A stretch of 64,000 bases of DNA from NCBI GenBank assembly GCA_018971625.1, contig JAGXAJ010000006.1, forward strand, positions 22,153-86,152, written 5' to 3'. Below are positions 16,677-27,024 of the stretch, piece by piece. Position numbers and translations under genes: made by a program. The notes under the pieces were generated by a model that was not told the origin of the DNA, did no database searches, and was given only the letters and a program-made list of their open reading frames with translations. Source of the DNA: Pseudomonadota bacterium. GTDB lineage: Bacteria; Pseudomonadota; Alphaproteobacteria; Rhizobiales; Xanthobacteraceae. Numbering within the stretch: position 1 is the stretch's first letter; every line of letters begins with the position of its first letter.

Positions 16677-19235
16677 TCAGAACCTCGCCGATATCTGCAA
16701 CGCCGCCGTGCGGCCAGGCGCTTCCAGAACGAACGGCGCCGCACTCTGGTAAAACGCGGTGTAATAGAGCTTGTTGAAGATGTTGTTGACGAACACCTTC
16801 GCGGTCCAGTTCTTGTCGATCTTGGCTTCCGCGAACGTGTCGAAGCGCCAGAAGCTCGGCAGCTGCGTGCCTTGGTTCGCGGCCAGCAGAGTGCCGCCGT
16901 AGATCTTGGAACGATAGACCGCCTGTCCGCCAACCTCCCAGGTATCGTTGATCTGATATTTGCTGAGCAGGCTGAACGACTGATGCGCGATGTTGGCCAG
17001 CGGCAGGCCAACGTTGGTGGGATACAGCGCCGGGTCGGCTGAAGGAACCAGCGACTTCAACACTTCCGATTTCATCAGTACCAAACCGCCGAACACGCTC
17101 CACTTGTCGGTGATCTTGCCGCTGACTTCGAGGTCGACGCCGCGGATTTGATAGGCGGCGCCGGCGCTGATGCACGGCTGCGTGCCCCCTAATGTAGTAT
17201 TGTACGGGCAAGCCGCCGTCTGGTTTGCGGGTGACAATATGTTGATCGACTCGCGCGCATTGGTGACGTCGGTCTGGAACCATGCGCCACTTACAAGCAA
17301 GTGGCGATCGAACAGCTCCCACTTGTTGCCGATTTCGATCGCCGAGTTCTTCATCGGTCCGAATATCTGGTTGTTGCCGCCATTCAGGTTGGGCGCAATT
17401 CCGCCGTAAGCTGCACTGGTGCCGTCAAACTCGGAGCCTACCGGATCCGACGAGGTCGCATAGGCAACATAGACGCTGGTGATCGGCAGCGGCTTCAGCG
17501 TGAGACCCAAGTTGAAGTTCGGCATTTCGAACTCTGCCGCTTGCGCCTTCCACTGACCCGCGGCCTGGCCAGAAGTACCGAAGCCGTTGATCCCGATCTT
17601 GTAGTCGTCGTAGCGGATGCCACCGTTAAGGATCAGGATATCGCGATAGTTCGCGCTATCCAGCAAATAGCCGCTCGTCGTGTCGATACCAATCTTCGTG
17701 GGCAACCCGGTGAGCGATGGAGCGCCGAACTGCTGAAACGTAAGCTGCGGATTGAGGATATTGACGTTGTTGAACGAGCCCGGTGAGGTGCTCGTGTTGC
17801 CAATGACTTCCGAGGTCAAGCCTGTATATGAATCAATGCTGGACAGCTCGCGGGATATTTCCAGACCCGCAAGCGCGGTGTGATGCCAGCCATCGGTGTC
17901 GAACTTGTAGGTCGCCTCGCTCTGGTTCGCGACGACCTGGGTCGGCTGATAACGGCTCTGCGGGTTGGCGGTCAGTGTCCCCTGCACGAGATTCGGAGAC
18001 TCCGGAATCGTGCCGATGTAATTCAGCAACGACTGGGAAGCTCGAGTCTTGTTACTGAGCGTCAGGTCGGGGGTAACCTTGACTTCGGTGTTGATGGTCG
18101 CGAGATCCTGGTGAACCTCGAAAAAATCGCGATTGACGAAGCCATAGAAATTGTTGCGATTGACTCCGTAGTCGGGAAACGGTCCACCGGCAGTAGTGGT
18201 GTACTGACCGAGGGCGTTGGTGGGTCCCGGCCGGTAATACGGCACGCCGAAGTCCGGCAGGCCATGGATATCGGTGTGAACGTAGTCGGCGGTGACCTTG
18301 ACGGCGTCGACCGGCTTCCAGGTGGCCGCAACGAAACCGCCGCCCCGATCGTCGGTCGTATAGTTTCTGCCTTCAACGTCCGCCTTCTGGAACACTCCGC
18401 CGGCGCGCACCGCAAAGGTCGGGCTGATCACCTGGTTGACGTCGAGGGTGACGCGCTCGCCTGGATTGGTGTCGATCGTCTCGTCCATGTTGTAGAAGCT
18501 TTTTTCGGTCGTCGCCTGCTTGGTGACGATGTTGATCGCACCGCCGGTGGTGCCGCGGCCGGCGAACGACGAGCCCGGTCCGCGCAGGATCTCGATCTGC
18601 TCGGTAAAGAAATTCTCGCGGACGCTGACGCCGGAGTCGCGAACGCCGTCGACGAAGATGTCGTTGCGGGTATCGAAGCCGCGAACGAAGAACCGATCGC
18701 CGAAGGCATTGCCGCCCTCGCCGGTGCCGAGCGTCACGCCCGCGGTGTTCAGCACCGCCTGCTTCAAGGACGTGGCGTTCTCGTCCGCCAGCACGTCCTT
18801 GCTGAGGACCGTGACGGTCTTTGGCGTATTCAAGAGCGGCTCGGGGAATTTGCCGGAGGCCTGCAGGTGATCGACCTTGTAGGGCGCGGCCGCGTCTGCA
18901 TAGGGGTCGCGGTCCGCGCTCAGGCCTCCGGCGTTCGGAAACGGCACCGGCGCGGCAGCCGCCTGTTGCTGCTGCCGACGGGCCGCGCGCCGCAGGGCAT
19001 TGCGGGCGCGGGTCTGGGCGGCGGTCGGCTTGGAAACGGCGGGACGCGGGCGAGCGACGGGGGCATCGACCGTCACCGGCGGCAGGTTCGATTGGGCTTC
19101 GGCGCCCGAAAACGACGCGACCGCCATCAGACCGGCGACCGCCGAAACCTTGTGGCCGGAATAGCCGCCAAACCTTTCGCTGACGGAGTTCAGCGCGTTC
19201 GCACGCAGTGACCTCGGCGCCTTCGCCCTGTTCAT
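16677..19235 (-). CDS. TonB-dependent siderophore receptor (Fiu-like)
   Basis: An 852-residue outer-membrane receptor. A signal region ends near [11 protein letters not shown]. An unusual Arg/Gln-rich stretch (about 55-95) precedes the plug domain, which carries [39 protein letters not shown] and [20 protein letters not shown]. The barrel ends AALQISARF with the terminal Phe expected for outer-membrane insertion. Plug motifs match catecholate/monomeric-catechol receptors such as Fiu. Translation is followed directly by piuC. Three iron-control-like boxes stand 133-195 bp upstream. Confidence 0.92.
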   Translation of the reverse strand: MNRAKAPRSLRANALNSVSERFGGYSGHKVSAVAGLMAVASFSGAEAQSNLPPVTVDAPVARPRPAVSKPTAAQTRARNALRRAARRQQQQAAAAPVPFPNAGGLSADRDPYADAAAPYKVDHLQASGKFPEPLLNTPKTVTVLSKDVLADENATSLKQAVLNTAGVTLGTGEGGNAFGDRFFVRGFDTRNDIFVDGVRDSGVSVRENFFTEQIEILRGPGSSFAGRGTTGGAINIVTKQATTEKSFYNMDETIDTNPGERVTLDVNQVISPTFAVRAGGVFQKADVEGRNYTTDDRGGGFVAATWKPVDAVKVTADYVHTDIHGLPDFGVPYYRPGPTNALGQYTTTAGGPFPDYGVNRNNFYGFVNRDFFEVHQDLATINTEVKVTPDLTLSNKTRASQSLLNYIGTIPESPNLVQGTLTANPQSRYQPTQVVANQSEATYKFDTDGWHHTALAGLEISRELSSIDSYTGLTSEVIGNTSTSPGSFNNVNILNPQLTFQQFGAPSLTGLPTKIGIDTTSGYLLDSANYRDILILNGGIRYDDYKIGINGFGTSGQAAGQWKAQAAEFEMPNFNLGLTLKPLPITSVYVAYATSSDPVGSEFDGTSAAYGGIAPNLNGGNNQIFGPMKNSAIEIGNKWELFDRHLLVSGAWFQTDVTNARESINILSPANQTAACPYNTTLGGTQPCISAGAAYQIRGVDLEVSGKITDKWSVFGGLVLMKSEVLKSLVPSADPALYPTNVGLPLANIAHQSFSLLSKYQINDTWEVGGQAVYRSKIYGGTLLAANQGTQLPSFWRFDTFAEAKIDKNWTAKVFVNNIFNKLYYTAFYQSAAPFVLEAPGRTAALQISARF

Positions 19236-19367
19236 TCTCTCTTCCCCCTAACCCAAATTCAATCTGCTCACGCATGTCGTTTGCAATGAGCGCCCCGCAT
19301 GTTGGTTATCGAGCGAAAAAAAATGCGTCAATGCGAAAACAGCTACGCAATATTTGAATTCATCCAG

Positions 19368-19430
19368 TTCAAAACGATTCTAAAGATAAGTTTGAAATCG
19401 TTCTAAATTCAAACTTGAAACGTTCTGAAA
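19368..19430 (-). promoter_or_regulatory. Three ICE-like boxes at exact 23-bp spacing upstream of the siderophore receptor
   Basis: Box 1 (19368-19384) TTCAAAACGATTCTAAA, box 2 (19391-19407) TTTGAAATCGTTCTAAA and box 3 (from 19414) CTTGAAACGTTCTGAAA share TTNGAAA-CG-TTCTAAA and start 23 bp apart. The core resembles the iron control element (TTTAGAA-N3-TTCTAAA) bound by Irr in Bradyrhizobium. Placement before an iron-uptake operon supports this; binding itself is inferred. Confidence 0.65.
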
Positions 19431-19488
19431 CTGATGCAGGAAATGCCGATAAAACGGGTGTTTTTCGCATTTCGCGCATCGCCGTGCG

Positions 19489-19728
19489 TCAATCGACGCT
19501 CGGCGGCTTCATCAGCGAAAACAACTCGTCGATGCTCCGTTGCGCAACCTGCCGCACGCGATCGGTGTTTTCCATTCCGGCGATGTTGACGCCTTTCACC
19601 ACCGCCCTGATCTCGTCGCGAAAATCGGTCAGGAAGCGCAGTGGATCGCGCTGATCGTTGGCAACGCGCGCGATCAGGCCGGTGATCAGGATCTGGCAAG
19701 CGATCATACGCCCATTCAATTCGTCCAT
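19489..19728 (-). CDS. Small conserved-looking hypothetical protein
   Basis: A 79-residue soluble, helical protein starting MDELNGRMIACQILITGLIA, with GGAG placed correctly before ATG at 19728. The composition (RFLTDFRDEIRAVVKGVNIA) is that of a real protein and no good frame competes on the other strand. It ends 59 bp before the first iron-control-like box, in line with the receptor operon. I do not recognise the family; proximity hints at a link with iron but proves nothing. Confidence 0.62.
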   Translation of the reverse strand: MDELNGRMIACQILITGLIARVANDQRDPLRFLTDFRDEIRAVVKGVNIAGMENTDRVRQVAQRSIDELFSLMKPPSVD

Positions 19729-19859
19729 TACATACTCCGATCGAGTGAGATTCGCGCCGTGATATGGACGAGGCCTGCCGCAGTGACAACCGACGGACGG
19801 CTGCGTGATTTGGAATCTAAATAAACGGATCGTTGCCGACCTGGCCGCCGCAAGACCGG

Positions 19860-20318
19860 TTACTTGGCAGCGATATGGCCGGGCTCGGCGAGGCTCTTGA
19901 TCCGCTCCTTGATGTCGCGGAGCGTTTGTAGGCTGGTCTGGATCGATGCCACGGAAACGTCCCGCAGCACATTTTCGGCAATGGAATCGCGCAGGCTGTC
20001 GAGGTCGTCGACGAGCTGGCGACCGGCGGCAGTCAGAAACAAGCGGTTGGCGCGGCGGTCGCGTGGATCGTGCCGGCGCTCCAGGAGTCCGTGCTCGACC
20101 AGGCGATCGAGCAGCCGCACCAGCGAGATCGGCTGCAATTCGAGCACTTCCGCCAGATCGACCTGCGACAGGCCCTCCTGATCACGCAACCGGAACAGCA
20201 CGATCCATTGCGCGCGGGTGGTGCCGCGGCCCTTGGCGCGATGGTCGATGTAGTTGCGCAACAGCCGAGAAGTCTCGACAAGTTGCGAAACGAATTGACG
20301 TTTCAGGTCCCGGCTCAT
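19860..20318 (-). CDS. MarR family transcriptional regulator
   Basis: A 152-residue winged-helix protein. The DNA-binding core reads LSQVDLAEVLELQPISLVRL followed by LDRLVEHGLLERRHDPRDRR, the MarR recognition helix and wing. ATG at 20318 is preferred; a TTG 45 bases upstream would add 15 residues. It is divergent from the RND adaptor/permease operon, the usual arrangement for a local repressor of an efflux pump, with a palindrome between them. Confidence 0.88.
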   Translation of the reverse strand: MSRDLKRQFVSQLVETSRLLRNYIDHRAKGRGTTRAQWIVLFRLRDQEGLSQVDLAEVLELQPISLVRLLDRLVEHGLLERRHDPRDRRANRLFLTAAGRQLVDDLDSLRDSIAENVLRDVSVASIQTSLQTLRDIKERIKSLAEPGHIAAK

Positions 20319-20367
20319 GGGTTTTGGCGTTCCCAAACCTCTCCAAATGTTTAGGATTCTCAAAGGA

Positions 20368-20385
20368 TAGTGTGTTTACACATTA
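20368..20385. promoter_or_regulatory. Candidate MarR operator between marR and the efflux operon
   Basis: An 18-bp imperfect palindrome, TAGTGTGTTTACACATTA, with arms TGTGT and ACACA, sits 50 bp upstream of the marR start and about 100 bp upstream of the adaptor gene. Size and symmetry suit a MarR dimer. Confidence 0.55.
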
Positions 20386-20487
20386 AGTGCACGCATATTA
20401 TTTATCGAGTGTGCCACGGACCATGAAACCATTTGCAGTTTCGTTGTTTTTTCAGCCGCCGAGGCTTCCCCGGACCTACGAGTTATC

Positions 20488-21657
20488 ATGAACAAATGGC
20501 GCACCATTCGCTGGATTTTACTGATCGCGGGTGTCGCTGGCGGGGGCTATGTCGGCTGGCACCACTATCGTAGCGAGGAGCAGGCTGCAGCCACGGCCAA
20601 CGCGCAGAAATCGGCGCGCAATGCCGTTCGCGTTACCATCGCGCCCGTCGAGAAAACGGACTTTCCGGTCTATCTGACCGGCCTTGGAACCGTCCAGGGC
20701 TTCAATACTGTCGTGGTGCGGACCCGCGTCGATGGCCAGATCGACAAGATCGCGTTCAAGGAAGGCCAACTTGTCAGCCAGGGCGACCTGCTGGTCGAGA
20801 TCGATCCTCGGCCCTATCAGGCCACGCTTGACCAGGCCAAGGCGAAGAAAGCCCAGGACGAGGCCAATCTTGCCAATGCCAATCTGGACCTGCAACGCTA
20901 CACCAAGCTCGGCGAGTTTGCGACCAAACAGCAGACCGACACCCAGCGCTCCACCGTTCAGCAGTTGACGGCGCAGATCGCGGCCGACGAGGCCGCCATC
21001 GCCAACGCGCAGATCCAGCTCGACTACACCCAGGTCAAAGCGCCGATTTCCGGCGTCGCCGGTCTGCGTCAGGTCGACATCGGCAACATTGTCAACGCCT
21101 CGACCCAGACCGGCATCGTGACCATCGCCCAGATCGAGCCGATCGCGGTGATCTTCACCGCGCCCGAAGAGCAACTGCCCTACATCAACGAGGCGCAGGC
21201 GGTGCAACCGCTGAAGGTTATCGCGATCACCACCGACGGCAAGAAGCCGCTCGCCGAAGGCTCGCTGGCGGTGATCAACAACCAGGTCGACACCACCAGC
21301 GGCACCATCCGCCTCAAGGCCGTGTTCGACAACAAGAACCATGCGCTGTGGCCGGGGCAGTCGGTATCGACACGGCTTCTGGTCAAGACGTTAAAGGACG
21401 CTACCGTCGTGCCCGACGATGCGATCCAGCACGGCACCAACGGCCTCTATGTCTATTCGGTCAATCAGGACAACAAGGCGGAGTTGCATCAGGTCAAGGT
21501 TAGCCAGTCGATCGACGGCCGCTCGGTGATCGATGCGGGCCTGTCGCCCGGACAGCAGGTGATCACGGCCGGCCAGTACAAGGTCTCGCCCGGCGCGCTG
21601 GTCAGCACCGCCGTGGCAAGCTCGGATGCGGCGCAATCCAAGGTCAGCCCGGAATGA
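20488..21657 (+). CDS. RND efflux periplasmic adaptor subunit (MdtA-like)
   Basis: A 389-residue membrane-fusion protein. An N-terminal anchor helix (WILLIAGVAGGGYVGWHHY) is followed by the lipoyl/barrel motif VRTRVDGQIDKIAFKEGQLV, a coiled-coil hairpin (about 115-170, rich in Ala/Gln/Lys) and the second lipoyl half DYTQVKAPISGVAGLRQVDI. It bridges the permease and an outer-membrane channel. Its stop overlaps the permease start by four bases (ATGA), so the two are translationally coupled. No TolC-like gene is in the window. Confidence 0.92.
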   Translation: MNKWRTIRWILLIAGVAGGGYVGWHHYRSEEQAAATANAQKSARNAVRVTIAPVEKTDFPVYLTGLGTVQGFNTVVVRTRVDGQIDKIAFKEGQLVSQGDLLVEIDPRPYQATLDQAKAKKAQDEANLANANLDLQRYTKLGEFATKQQTDTQRSTVQQLTAQIAADEAAIANAQIQLDYTQVKAPISGVAGLRQVDIGNIVNASTQTGIVTIAQIEPIAVIFTAPEEQLPYINEAQAVQPLKVIAITTDGKKPLAEGSLAVINNQVDTTSGTIRLKAVFDNKNHALWPGQSVSTRLLVKTLKDATVVPDDAIQHGTNGLYVYSVNQDNKAELHQVKVSQSIDGRSVIDAGLSPGQQVITAGQYKVSPGALVSTAVASSDAAQSKVSPE

Positions 21658-24600
21658 ACGGCGGCATTTCGGCGCCGTTTATTCGCTATCCGATCGGCAC
21701 CTCGCTGCTGATGGCCGGCATCCTTTTTGTCGGCCTGGTGGCCTATCCGCTGCTTCCGGTCGCGCCGCTGCCCCAGGTCGACTTTCCGACCATCCAGATC
21801 ACTGCGACCTTGCCGGGAGGCAGCCCGGAGACCATGGCGTCCTCGGTGGCGCAGCCGCTGGAGCGGCAATTCGCGCAAATTCCCGGCATCGCACAGATGA
21901 CCTCGACCAGCTATCTGGGAACCGCCGCCATCACGATCCAGTTCGATCTCAACCGCAGCATCGACGGTGCCGCCAATGACGTGCAGGGCGCGATCAATGC
22001 CGCCAGCGGCCAGCTGCCGAAGAACCTGCCCTCGCCGCCGACCTACCGCAAGGTCAACCCGGCGGACTCGCCAATACTGCTGCTGTCGGCGACCTCGGAT
22101 TCGCTGCCGCTGACCACGGTCAGCGATGCGGTCGACGCGCAGCTTGCCCAGCAGATCAGCCAGATTTCCGGCGTCGCCCAGGTCACGATCGGCGGCCAGC
22201 AAAAGCCGTCGATCCGGGTCCAGGTCGATCCGGCGAAACTGGTCGCCAAGGGCCTGTCGCTGGAAGATGTGCGCAGCCAGATTGCGATCACCACCGTCGA
22301 CAGCCCGAAGGGCAATATCGACGGCGATACGCGCGCCTACACCATCTACGCCAACGACCAGCTATTGGATTCCAAGGACTGGAACGACGTTATCGTGGCC
22401 TATCGCAACGGCGGGCCGTTGCGAATCCGCGATATAGGCCGGGCCGTCACGGGACCGGAAGACGCCAAGCAGGCGGCATGGGCCAACGGCAAACGCGGCG
22501 TGTTTCTCATCATCTACAAACAGCCCGGCGCCAACGTCATCGACACCGTCGACAAGATCAAGTCGCTGCTGCCGCGGCTGGTCGCCGCGATCCCGCCGGC
22601 GATCAAGATCGACGTCATCAGCGATCGCACCCAGACCATCCGCGCCGCGGTCGAGGACGTCCAGTTCACGCTGCTCCTGACCATCGCGCTGGTCGTCATG
22701 GTCATCTTCATATTCCTGCGCAGTTTCTGGGCGACGGTGATCCCGGCCGTCACGGTGCCGTTGGCGCTGCTCGGCGCCTGCGCGCTGATGTGGATATTCG
22801 GCTATACGCTCGACAATCTGTCGCTGATGGCCTTGACCATCGCCGTCGGTTTCGTGGTCGACGATGCCATCGTGATGCTGGAAAACATCTCGCGCTACAT
22901 CGAGGAAGGCGCCAAGCCGCTGGCCGCGGCGTTCAAGGGCGCCAGCGAAATCGGCTTTACCATCCTGTCGATCAGCGTTTCGCTGGTCGCGGTGCTGATT
23001 CCGTTGTTGCTGATGGGCGGCATCATCGGCCGGCTATTCCGTGAATTCGCCGTGACCCTGACCATGACGATTTTCGTCTCGATGGTGGTTTCGCTGACGC
23101 TGACGCCCATGATGGCGTCTCGCTTCCTGGGCGCGCATGGCGAGACCAGGCACGGCAAATTCTACCAATGGAGCGAGCGCGCTTTCGATGCGATGCTGCG
23201 CGGTTACGAAAAGGGGCTTGATCTCGCATTGCGCTGGCGGCTGACAACGCTGACGATTTTCTTCGCAACGCTGGCGCTGTCGGTTTACCTGTTCGTCGTG
23301 ATTCCGAAGGGCTTCTTCCCGCAACAGGACGTCGGCCTGATCACCGCCACGTCGGAAGCCGCGCAGGACATTTCCTTTGCCGCGATGGAACAGCGGCAGC
23401 AGGCGCTGGGCGGGATCGTGCTGGCCGATCCCGACGTCGCCAGCGTGGCGATGGCGATCGGCGGCAACGGTAGGGCCGGTAACAACGGCAACCTGTACAT
23501 TACGCTGAAACCGCGCAGTGAACGCGCGGCAAGCGCCCAGCAGATCATCGCCCGGCTACGCCCGAAGCTCGAAAAGGTCGAGGGTGCGCGGCTATACATG
23601 CAGGCCGCGCAGGATGTCCGGCTTGGCGGCCGTCCGACGCGAACGCAGTTCGAGTTCACGCTGCAGGACGCCAATCTGGACGAGCTGAACGAGTGGGCGC
23701 CGAAGATCCTGGCCAAGATGCAGACGCTGCCAGAACTGCGTGACGTCGCGACCGACCAGCAAAGCTCCGGCACCACGCTGCAGCTCAAGATCAACCGCGA
23801 CACCGCCGCACGCTATGGCATCCAGCCGCAATTGATCGACGATACGCTGTATGACGCCTTCGGCCAGCGCCAGGTCACGCAATACTTCACCCAGCTCAAC
23901 AGCTATCACGTGATTCTGGAAATCCTACCTGAACTGCAGGGCAGCCTCGATACCCTCAACAAGCTCTATATCAAGTCGCCGCTGACCGGTGAGCAGGTGC
24001 CATTGGCGACGTTCGCGACCTGGACCAGCGTGCCGGTGCGCTCGCTCTCGATCAGCCACCAGGGTCAGTTCCCGGCGATCACCATCAGCTTCAACCTCGG
24101 CCAGGGCGTGGCGCTGGGACAGGCGACGGCCGCGGTGCAAAAGGCCATGGTCGAACTCGGCGCGCCCGCCACGCTGAACTCGAGCTTCCAGGGCACCGCG
24201 CAAGCGTTTCAGCAATCGCTCGGCACCGTGCCGCTGTTGATCATGGCGGCGCTGGTGGTGGTCTACCTGATCCTCGGCATTCTCTACGAGAGCTATATCC
24301 ATCCGCTGACGATCCTGTCGACGTTGCCCTCGGCCGGCGTCGGCGCGCTGGCGATCCTGATGGCGTTTGGCTACGACTTCAGCCTGATCGCGTTGATCGC
24401 CATCATCCTGCTGATCGGCATCGTCAAGAAGAACGGCATCATGATGGTCGACTTTGCGATCTCGGCGGAACGCGACGAGCATCTGTCGCCGGAGCAATCG
24501 ATCCGCAAGGCGGCGCTGCTGCGCTTCCGGCCGATCATGATGACGACGATGGCGGCGATGCTGGGCGGCGTGCCGCTGATGCTCGGCACCGGCACCGGTT

Positions 24601-24800
24601 CGGAAATCCGCCAGCCGCTCGGCTATGCGATGGTCGGCGGCCTGCTTGTCAGCCAGGCGCTCACGTTGTTCACGACCCCGGTGGTCTATCTCTACCTCGA
24701 TAAATTGTCGAACGCGTTCGCGGGCTGGGGACGCTCTCCTGGTTCCGATCGGGATCGGCAAGCCGACGGGCACGGCACGATCAAGCAAGCCGCCGAATAG
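21654..24800 (+). CDS. RND multidrug efflux permease (MdtB/MdtC-like, HAE1 group)
   Basis: A 1048-residue proton-driven inner-membrane pump with 12 helices and two large periplasmic loops. Helix 4 carries the proton-relay aspartates in GFVVDDAIVMLENISRYIEE; helix 1 begins FIRYPIGTSLLMAGILFVGL. Length is normal for the family (1020-1050). It is translationally coupled to the adaptor. A second permease at 55038-58184 on the opposite strand is nearly the same protein, which implies a duplication. Substrates are unknown. Confidence 0.94.
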   Translation: MNGGISAPFIRYPIGTSLLMAGILFVGLVAYPLLPVAPLPQVDFPTIQITATLPGGSPETMASSVAQPLERQFAQIPGIAQMTSTSYLGTAAITIQFDLNRSIDGAANDVQGAINAASGQLPKNLPSPPTYRKVNPADSPILLLSATSDSLPLTTVSDAVDAQLAQQISQISGVAQVTIGGQQKPSIRVQVDPAKLVAKGLSLEDVRSQIAITTVDSPKGNIDGDTRAYTIYANDQLLDSKDWNDVIVAYRNGGPLRIRDIGRAVTGPEDAKQAAWANGKRGVFLIIYKQPGANVIDTVDKIKSLLPRLVAAIPPAIKIDVISDRTQTIRAAVEDVQFTLLLTIALVVMVIFIFLRSFWATVIPAVTVPLALLGACALMWIFGYTLDNLSLMALTIAVGFVVDDAIVMLENISRYIEEGAKPLAAAFKGASEIGFTILSISVSLVAVLIPLLLMGGIIGRLFREFAVTLTMTIFVSMVVSLTLTPMMASRFLGAHGETRHGKFYQWSERAFDAMLRGYEKGLDLALRWRLTTLTIFFATLALSVYLFVVIPKGFFPQQDVGLITATSEAAQDISFAAMEQRQQALGGIVLADPDVASVAMAIGGNGRAGNNGNLYITLKPRSERAASAQQIIARLRPKLEKVEGARLYMQAAQDVRLGGRPTRTQFEFTLQDANLDELNEWAPKILAKMQTLPELRDVATDQQSSGTTLQLKINRDTAARYGIQPQLIDDTLYDAFGQRQVTQYFTQLNSYHVILEILPELQGSLDTLNKLYIKSPLTGEQVPLATFATWTSVPVRSLSISHQGQFPAITISFNLGQGVALGQATAAVQKAMVELGAPATLNSSFQGTAQAFQQSLGTVPLLIMAALVVVYLILGILYESYIHPLTILSTLPSAGVGALAILMAFGYDFSLIALIAIILLIGIVKKNGIMMVDFAISAERDEHLSPEQSIRKAALLRFRPIMMTTMAAMLGGVPLMLGTGTGSEIRQPLGYAMVGGLLVSQALTLFTTPVVYLYLDKLSNAFAGWGRSPGSDRDRQADGHGTIKQAAE

Positions 24801-24824
24801 ATCGCTAATCCGCTCTATCAACCA

Positions 24825-25076
24825 TCACCCCGTGCCGAGATAGACCCTCTGCACCTGCGGATCGTTGGCAAGCGCGGATGCAATGCCGGACAGGAGGCTC
24901 TTGCCGACCTGCAGCACCGTGGCGAAATCCGAGACTTCCAATGCCAGTTCGATCGACTGTTCCGCGAGCAAAATGGTCAGCCCTTCCCGGTGCAGGCGCC
25001 CGAATGTCTCGTACATCGACTCAACGACGGCCAGCGCCAGACCGCCGACGATGACCTGCACGAGAATCGAAGACAT
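24825..25076 (-). pseudogene. livH::livF deletion scar
   Basis: The 83-residue frame begins as a branched-chain permease (MSSILVQVIVGGLALAVV) and continues without interruption as the C-terminal third of a LivF ATPase (ESMYETFGRLHREGLTILLA, then EQSIELALEVSDFATVLQVG ... VYLGTG). The ATPase Walker motifs and all but one permease helix are gone. In a normal operon livH, livM, livG and livF follow the binding protein, which is exactly what lies upstream here (25208-26458). A single deletion of roughly 3 kb would produce this junction. Confidence 0.82.
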
Positions 25077-25207
25077 GAAGCCGCCGTCTTTTCTGCAGTT
25101 ATTTTCGGCGGTCGACCGCCAACGTCATCTGATCTTCCGCGAACGACGGCGCTAGCAAGCTGAAAAACAGCGCGGACGCGATATTCCCCCGCCCCTCTTT
25201 CAGTTTC

Positions 25208-26458
25208 TCACCAGCCCTTGAAGGGCATGACCGGCGCCTTCTCGGCCGTAGCCTTCGGCCAGACGCTGACATAGTGCTCGCCGTCCTGTAGCTGGATCAT
25301 GACGCCGGACGCCAGGATGTTCTGCCCCTTTTCGTCGAACTTGATGCCCTTGTAGCCCATCATGAGCTGATCGGGTTTCAGGTCGGTGGCCTTCAACGCC
25401 GCCTGAATCTTGGCGGGATCGGTCGAGCCGGCGCGGTCGATCGCATCGCAGAGCACGAAGAAGGCCTGCATCTGCCTTCCCGCGGTGTCGTCCATGTCGT
25501 CGCCGCTCTTCTTGTACATGTCGGCGATGATCGCGGTCGGCGAGCCCGGAGGGCCGACGTTCCATGACGAGCGGTTGAACACGCCCTGGGTGATCTTGCC
25601 AACCGACTTGATGAAGGACGGATCGGAGTAGCCGGAATCGTCGGCGATGATCATCGGCGGCTTGTAGTCCAGCGCCTGCATGGTCTTGGAATACAGGATC
25701 GCATCGGACGTGTAGGCGATCATGATCACGACATCAGGCTTTTTCTCCTTGAGCTGCAGCACCTGGCTCTGCACGTCGGTGGCATTGAAGGCGTAGGAGA
25801 TGTCTTCCGCGATAGTCACCCCCTTTTCCTTGAAAGCGCTGGTGATCACGCTGGCGACCGAGGTGCCATACTCTGTGGTGTCGTGCACCAGCGCGATATT
25901 ATCGGTCTTGGCGCCCGCCGTCTTCATGTCGGTGAGAAAGTCGAAATAGACCTTGGCGAAATCAGACGCGATCGGCGTGGTGCGAAAGAACCATTTGAAA
26001 CCGCGTTCGGTAAGATTGGCGGCAACGGACTCGCCGTTGACAAAGGGAATGCCGTACTTCTCGGCGATTGCGCTTGCGGTCAGTGTGATGCCCGACTGAT
26101 AGGCGCCGGTCAGCGCAACCACCTTTTCCTCGGTGATCAGGCGCAGCGTCTGGTTCTGCCCGATCGCGGGGCTGCCCTGGTTGTCGGCGAAAACCACCTC
26201 GACCTTGGCGCCCCCGAGACCGGCGAGCCCTGCGTTCTTTGCCAGCGGGAAATTGCCGAGTTCGGGATGGGCGTTGTTGATGATGTCCATCGCGGTCTCG
26301 ATCGCCGCCTTGGCATGAACACCGGCGCTGGCGGCATTACCGCTCAGCGGAAACACCGCACCGATCTTGACGGTTTTATCCTGCGCGGACGCCGCGCTCG
26401 CCAGCACAAACGAAAGCGAGGCGGCACAAAGCAGCCCGACGACACGCTTGAAACCCAT
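25208..26458 (-). CDS. ABC transporter substrate-binding protein (branched-chain amino-acid type)
   Basis: A 416-residue periplasmic-binding protein of the LivJ/leucine-binding fold. Signal peptide MGFKRVVGLLCAASLSFVLA ends near ASAQD; the mature start VKIGAVFPLSGNAASAG is the family signature. The open frame extends far upstream, but ATG at 26458 begins the signal peptide; ATG at 26479 is an alternative. Its own permease and ATPase genes have been deleted downstream, so it is orphaned unless it works with another transporter. Confidence 0.88.
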   Translation of the reverse strand: MGFKRVVGLLCAASLSFVLASAASAQDKTVKIGAVFPLSGNAASAGVHAKAAIETAMDIINNAHPELGNFPLAKNAGLAGLGGAKVEVVFADNQGSPAIGQNQTLRLITEEKVVALTGAYQSGITLTASAIAEKYGIPFVNGESVAANLTERGFKWFFRTTPIASDFAKVYFDFLTDMKTAGAKTDNIALVHDTTEYGTSVASVITSAFKEKGVTIAEDISYAFNATDVQSQVLQLKEKKPDVVIMIAYTSDAILYSKTMQALDYKPPMIIADDSGYSDPSFIKSVGKITQGVFNRSSWNVGPPGSPTAIIADMYKKSGDDMDDTAGRQMQAFFVLCDAIDRAGSTDPAKIQAALKATDLKPDQLMMGYKGIKFDEKGQNILASGVMIQLQDGEHYVSVWPKATAEKAPVMPFKGW

Positions 26459-26950
26459 GTTGATTGTCTCAGAAAACATTCCACCCTGATGCCGGGCCTT
26501 GAACCGGGACGTTTGACGTCGTCGACCGATGCCCTTGTTATCAGCGCAACATCGCATGCCGCTTCCGGGTGGGCAAGTTGGGACCGTGGCCGCGGACAAT
26601 GCGCGACGCCGCTCGCCTGCGCCGGATCGATTGATGCCGACATGGACGATGCTTCGCCATACCGAGTTGAGGAAAGTCAAACATGTCGGCTCGCCGAAGG
26701 AAGCTTCCGGGAATCGCAGAAACGCGTGGATCGGGATCGGTCGGAAATCCGGTTCCTCGGGCTCACGCTCATCGATCCCTGACGACCGCGCCCTCGGTCG
26801 CACCTTCCGAACGCGCGTGCACCAACCACGCCCGCGCGCTTGCCAAGGCCCGGACGGAACGAGTAGAACGGGCCAGCCTGGTGGAGATGTCGATCCTCTC
26901 TGGGCACTTTATGTGAACAATATAAGGTATTGATTTACATAAATAATTTT
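26459..26950. other. Intergenic stretch, no supported feature
   Basis: Gap between the binding-protein start and tRNA-Gln. Overlapping short frames exist, but none shows a start signal or recognisable domain. The last 50 bases before the tRNA are AT-rich and probably hold its promoter. Confidence 0.5.
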
Positions 26951-27024
26951 TGGGGAATGGTGTAACGGTAGCACAACAGACTCTGACTCTGTTTGTCTAG
27001 GTTCGAATCCTAGTTCCCCAGCCA
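26951..27024 (+). tRNA. tRNA-Gln (anticodon CTG)
   Basis: The acceptor arm TGGGGAA (26951-26957) pairs with TTCCCCA (27014-27020). The D-arm is GGTGTAACGGTAGCACA. The anticodon stem ACAGA/TCTGT encloses CTCTGAC, giving anticodon CTG, which reads CAG glutamine codons. The T-arm contains GGTTCGAATCC. The discriminator is G and CCA is encoded (27022-27024). Confidence 0.96.
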
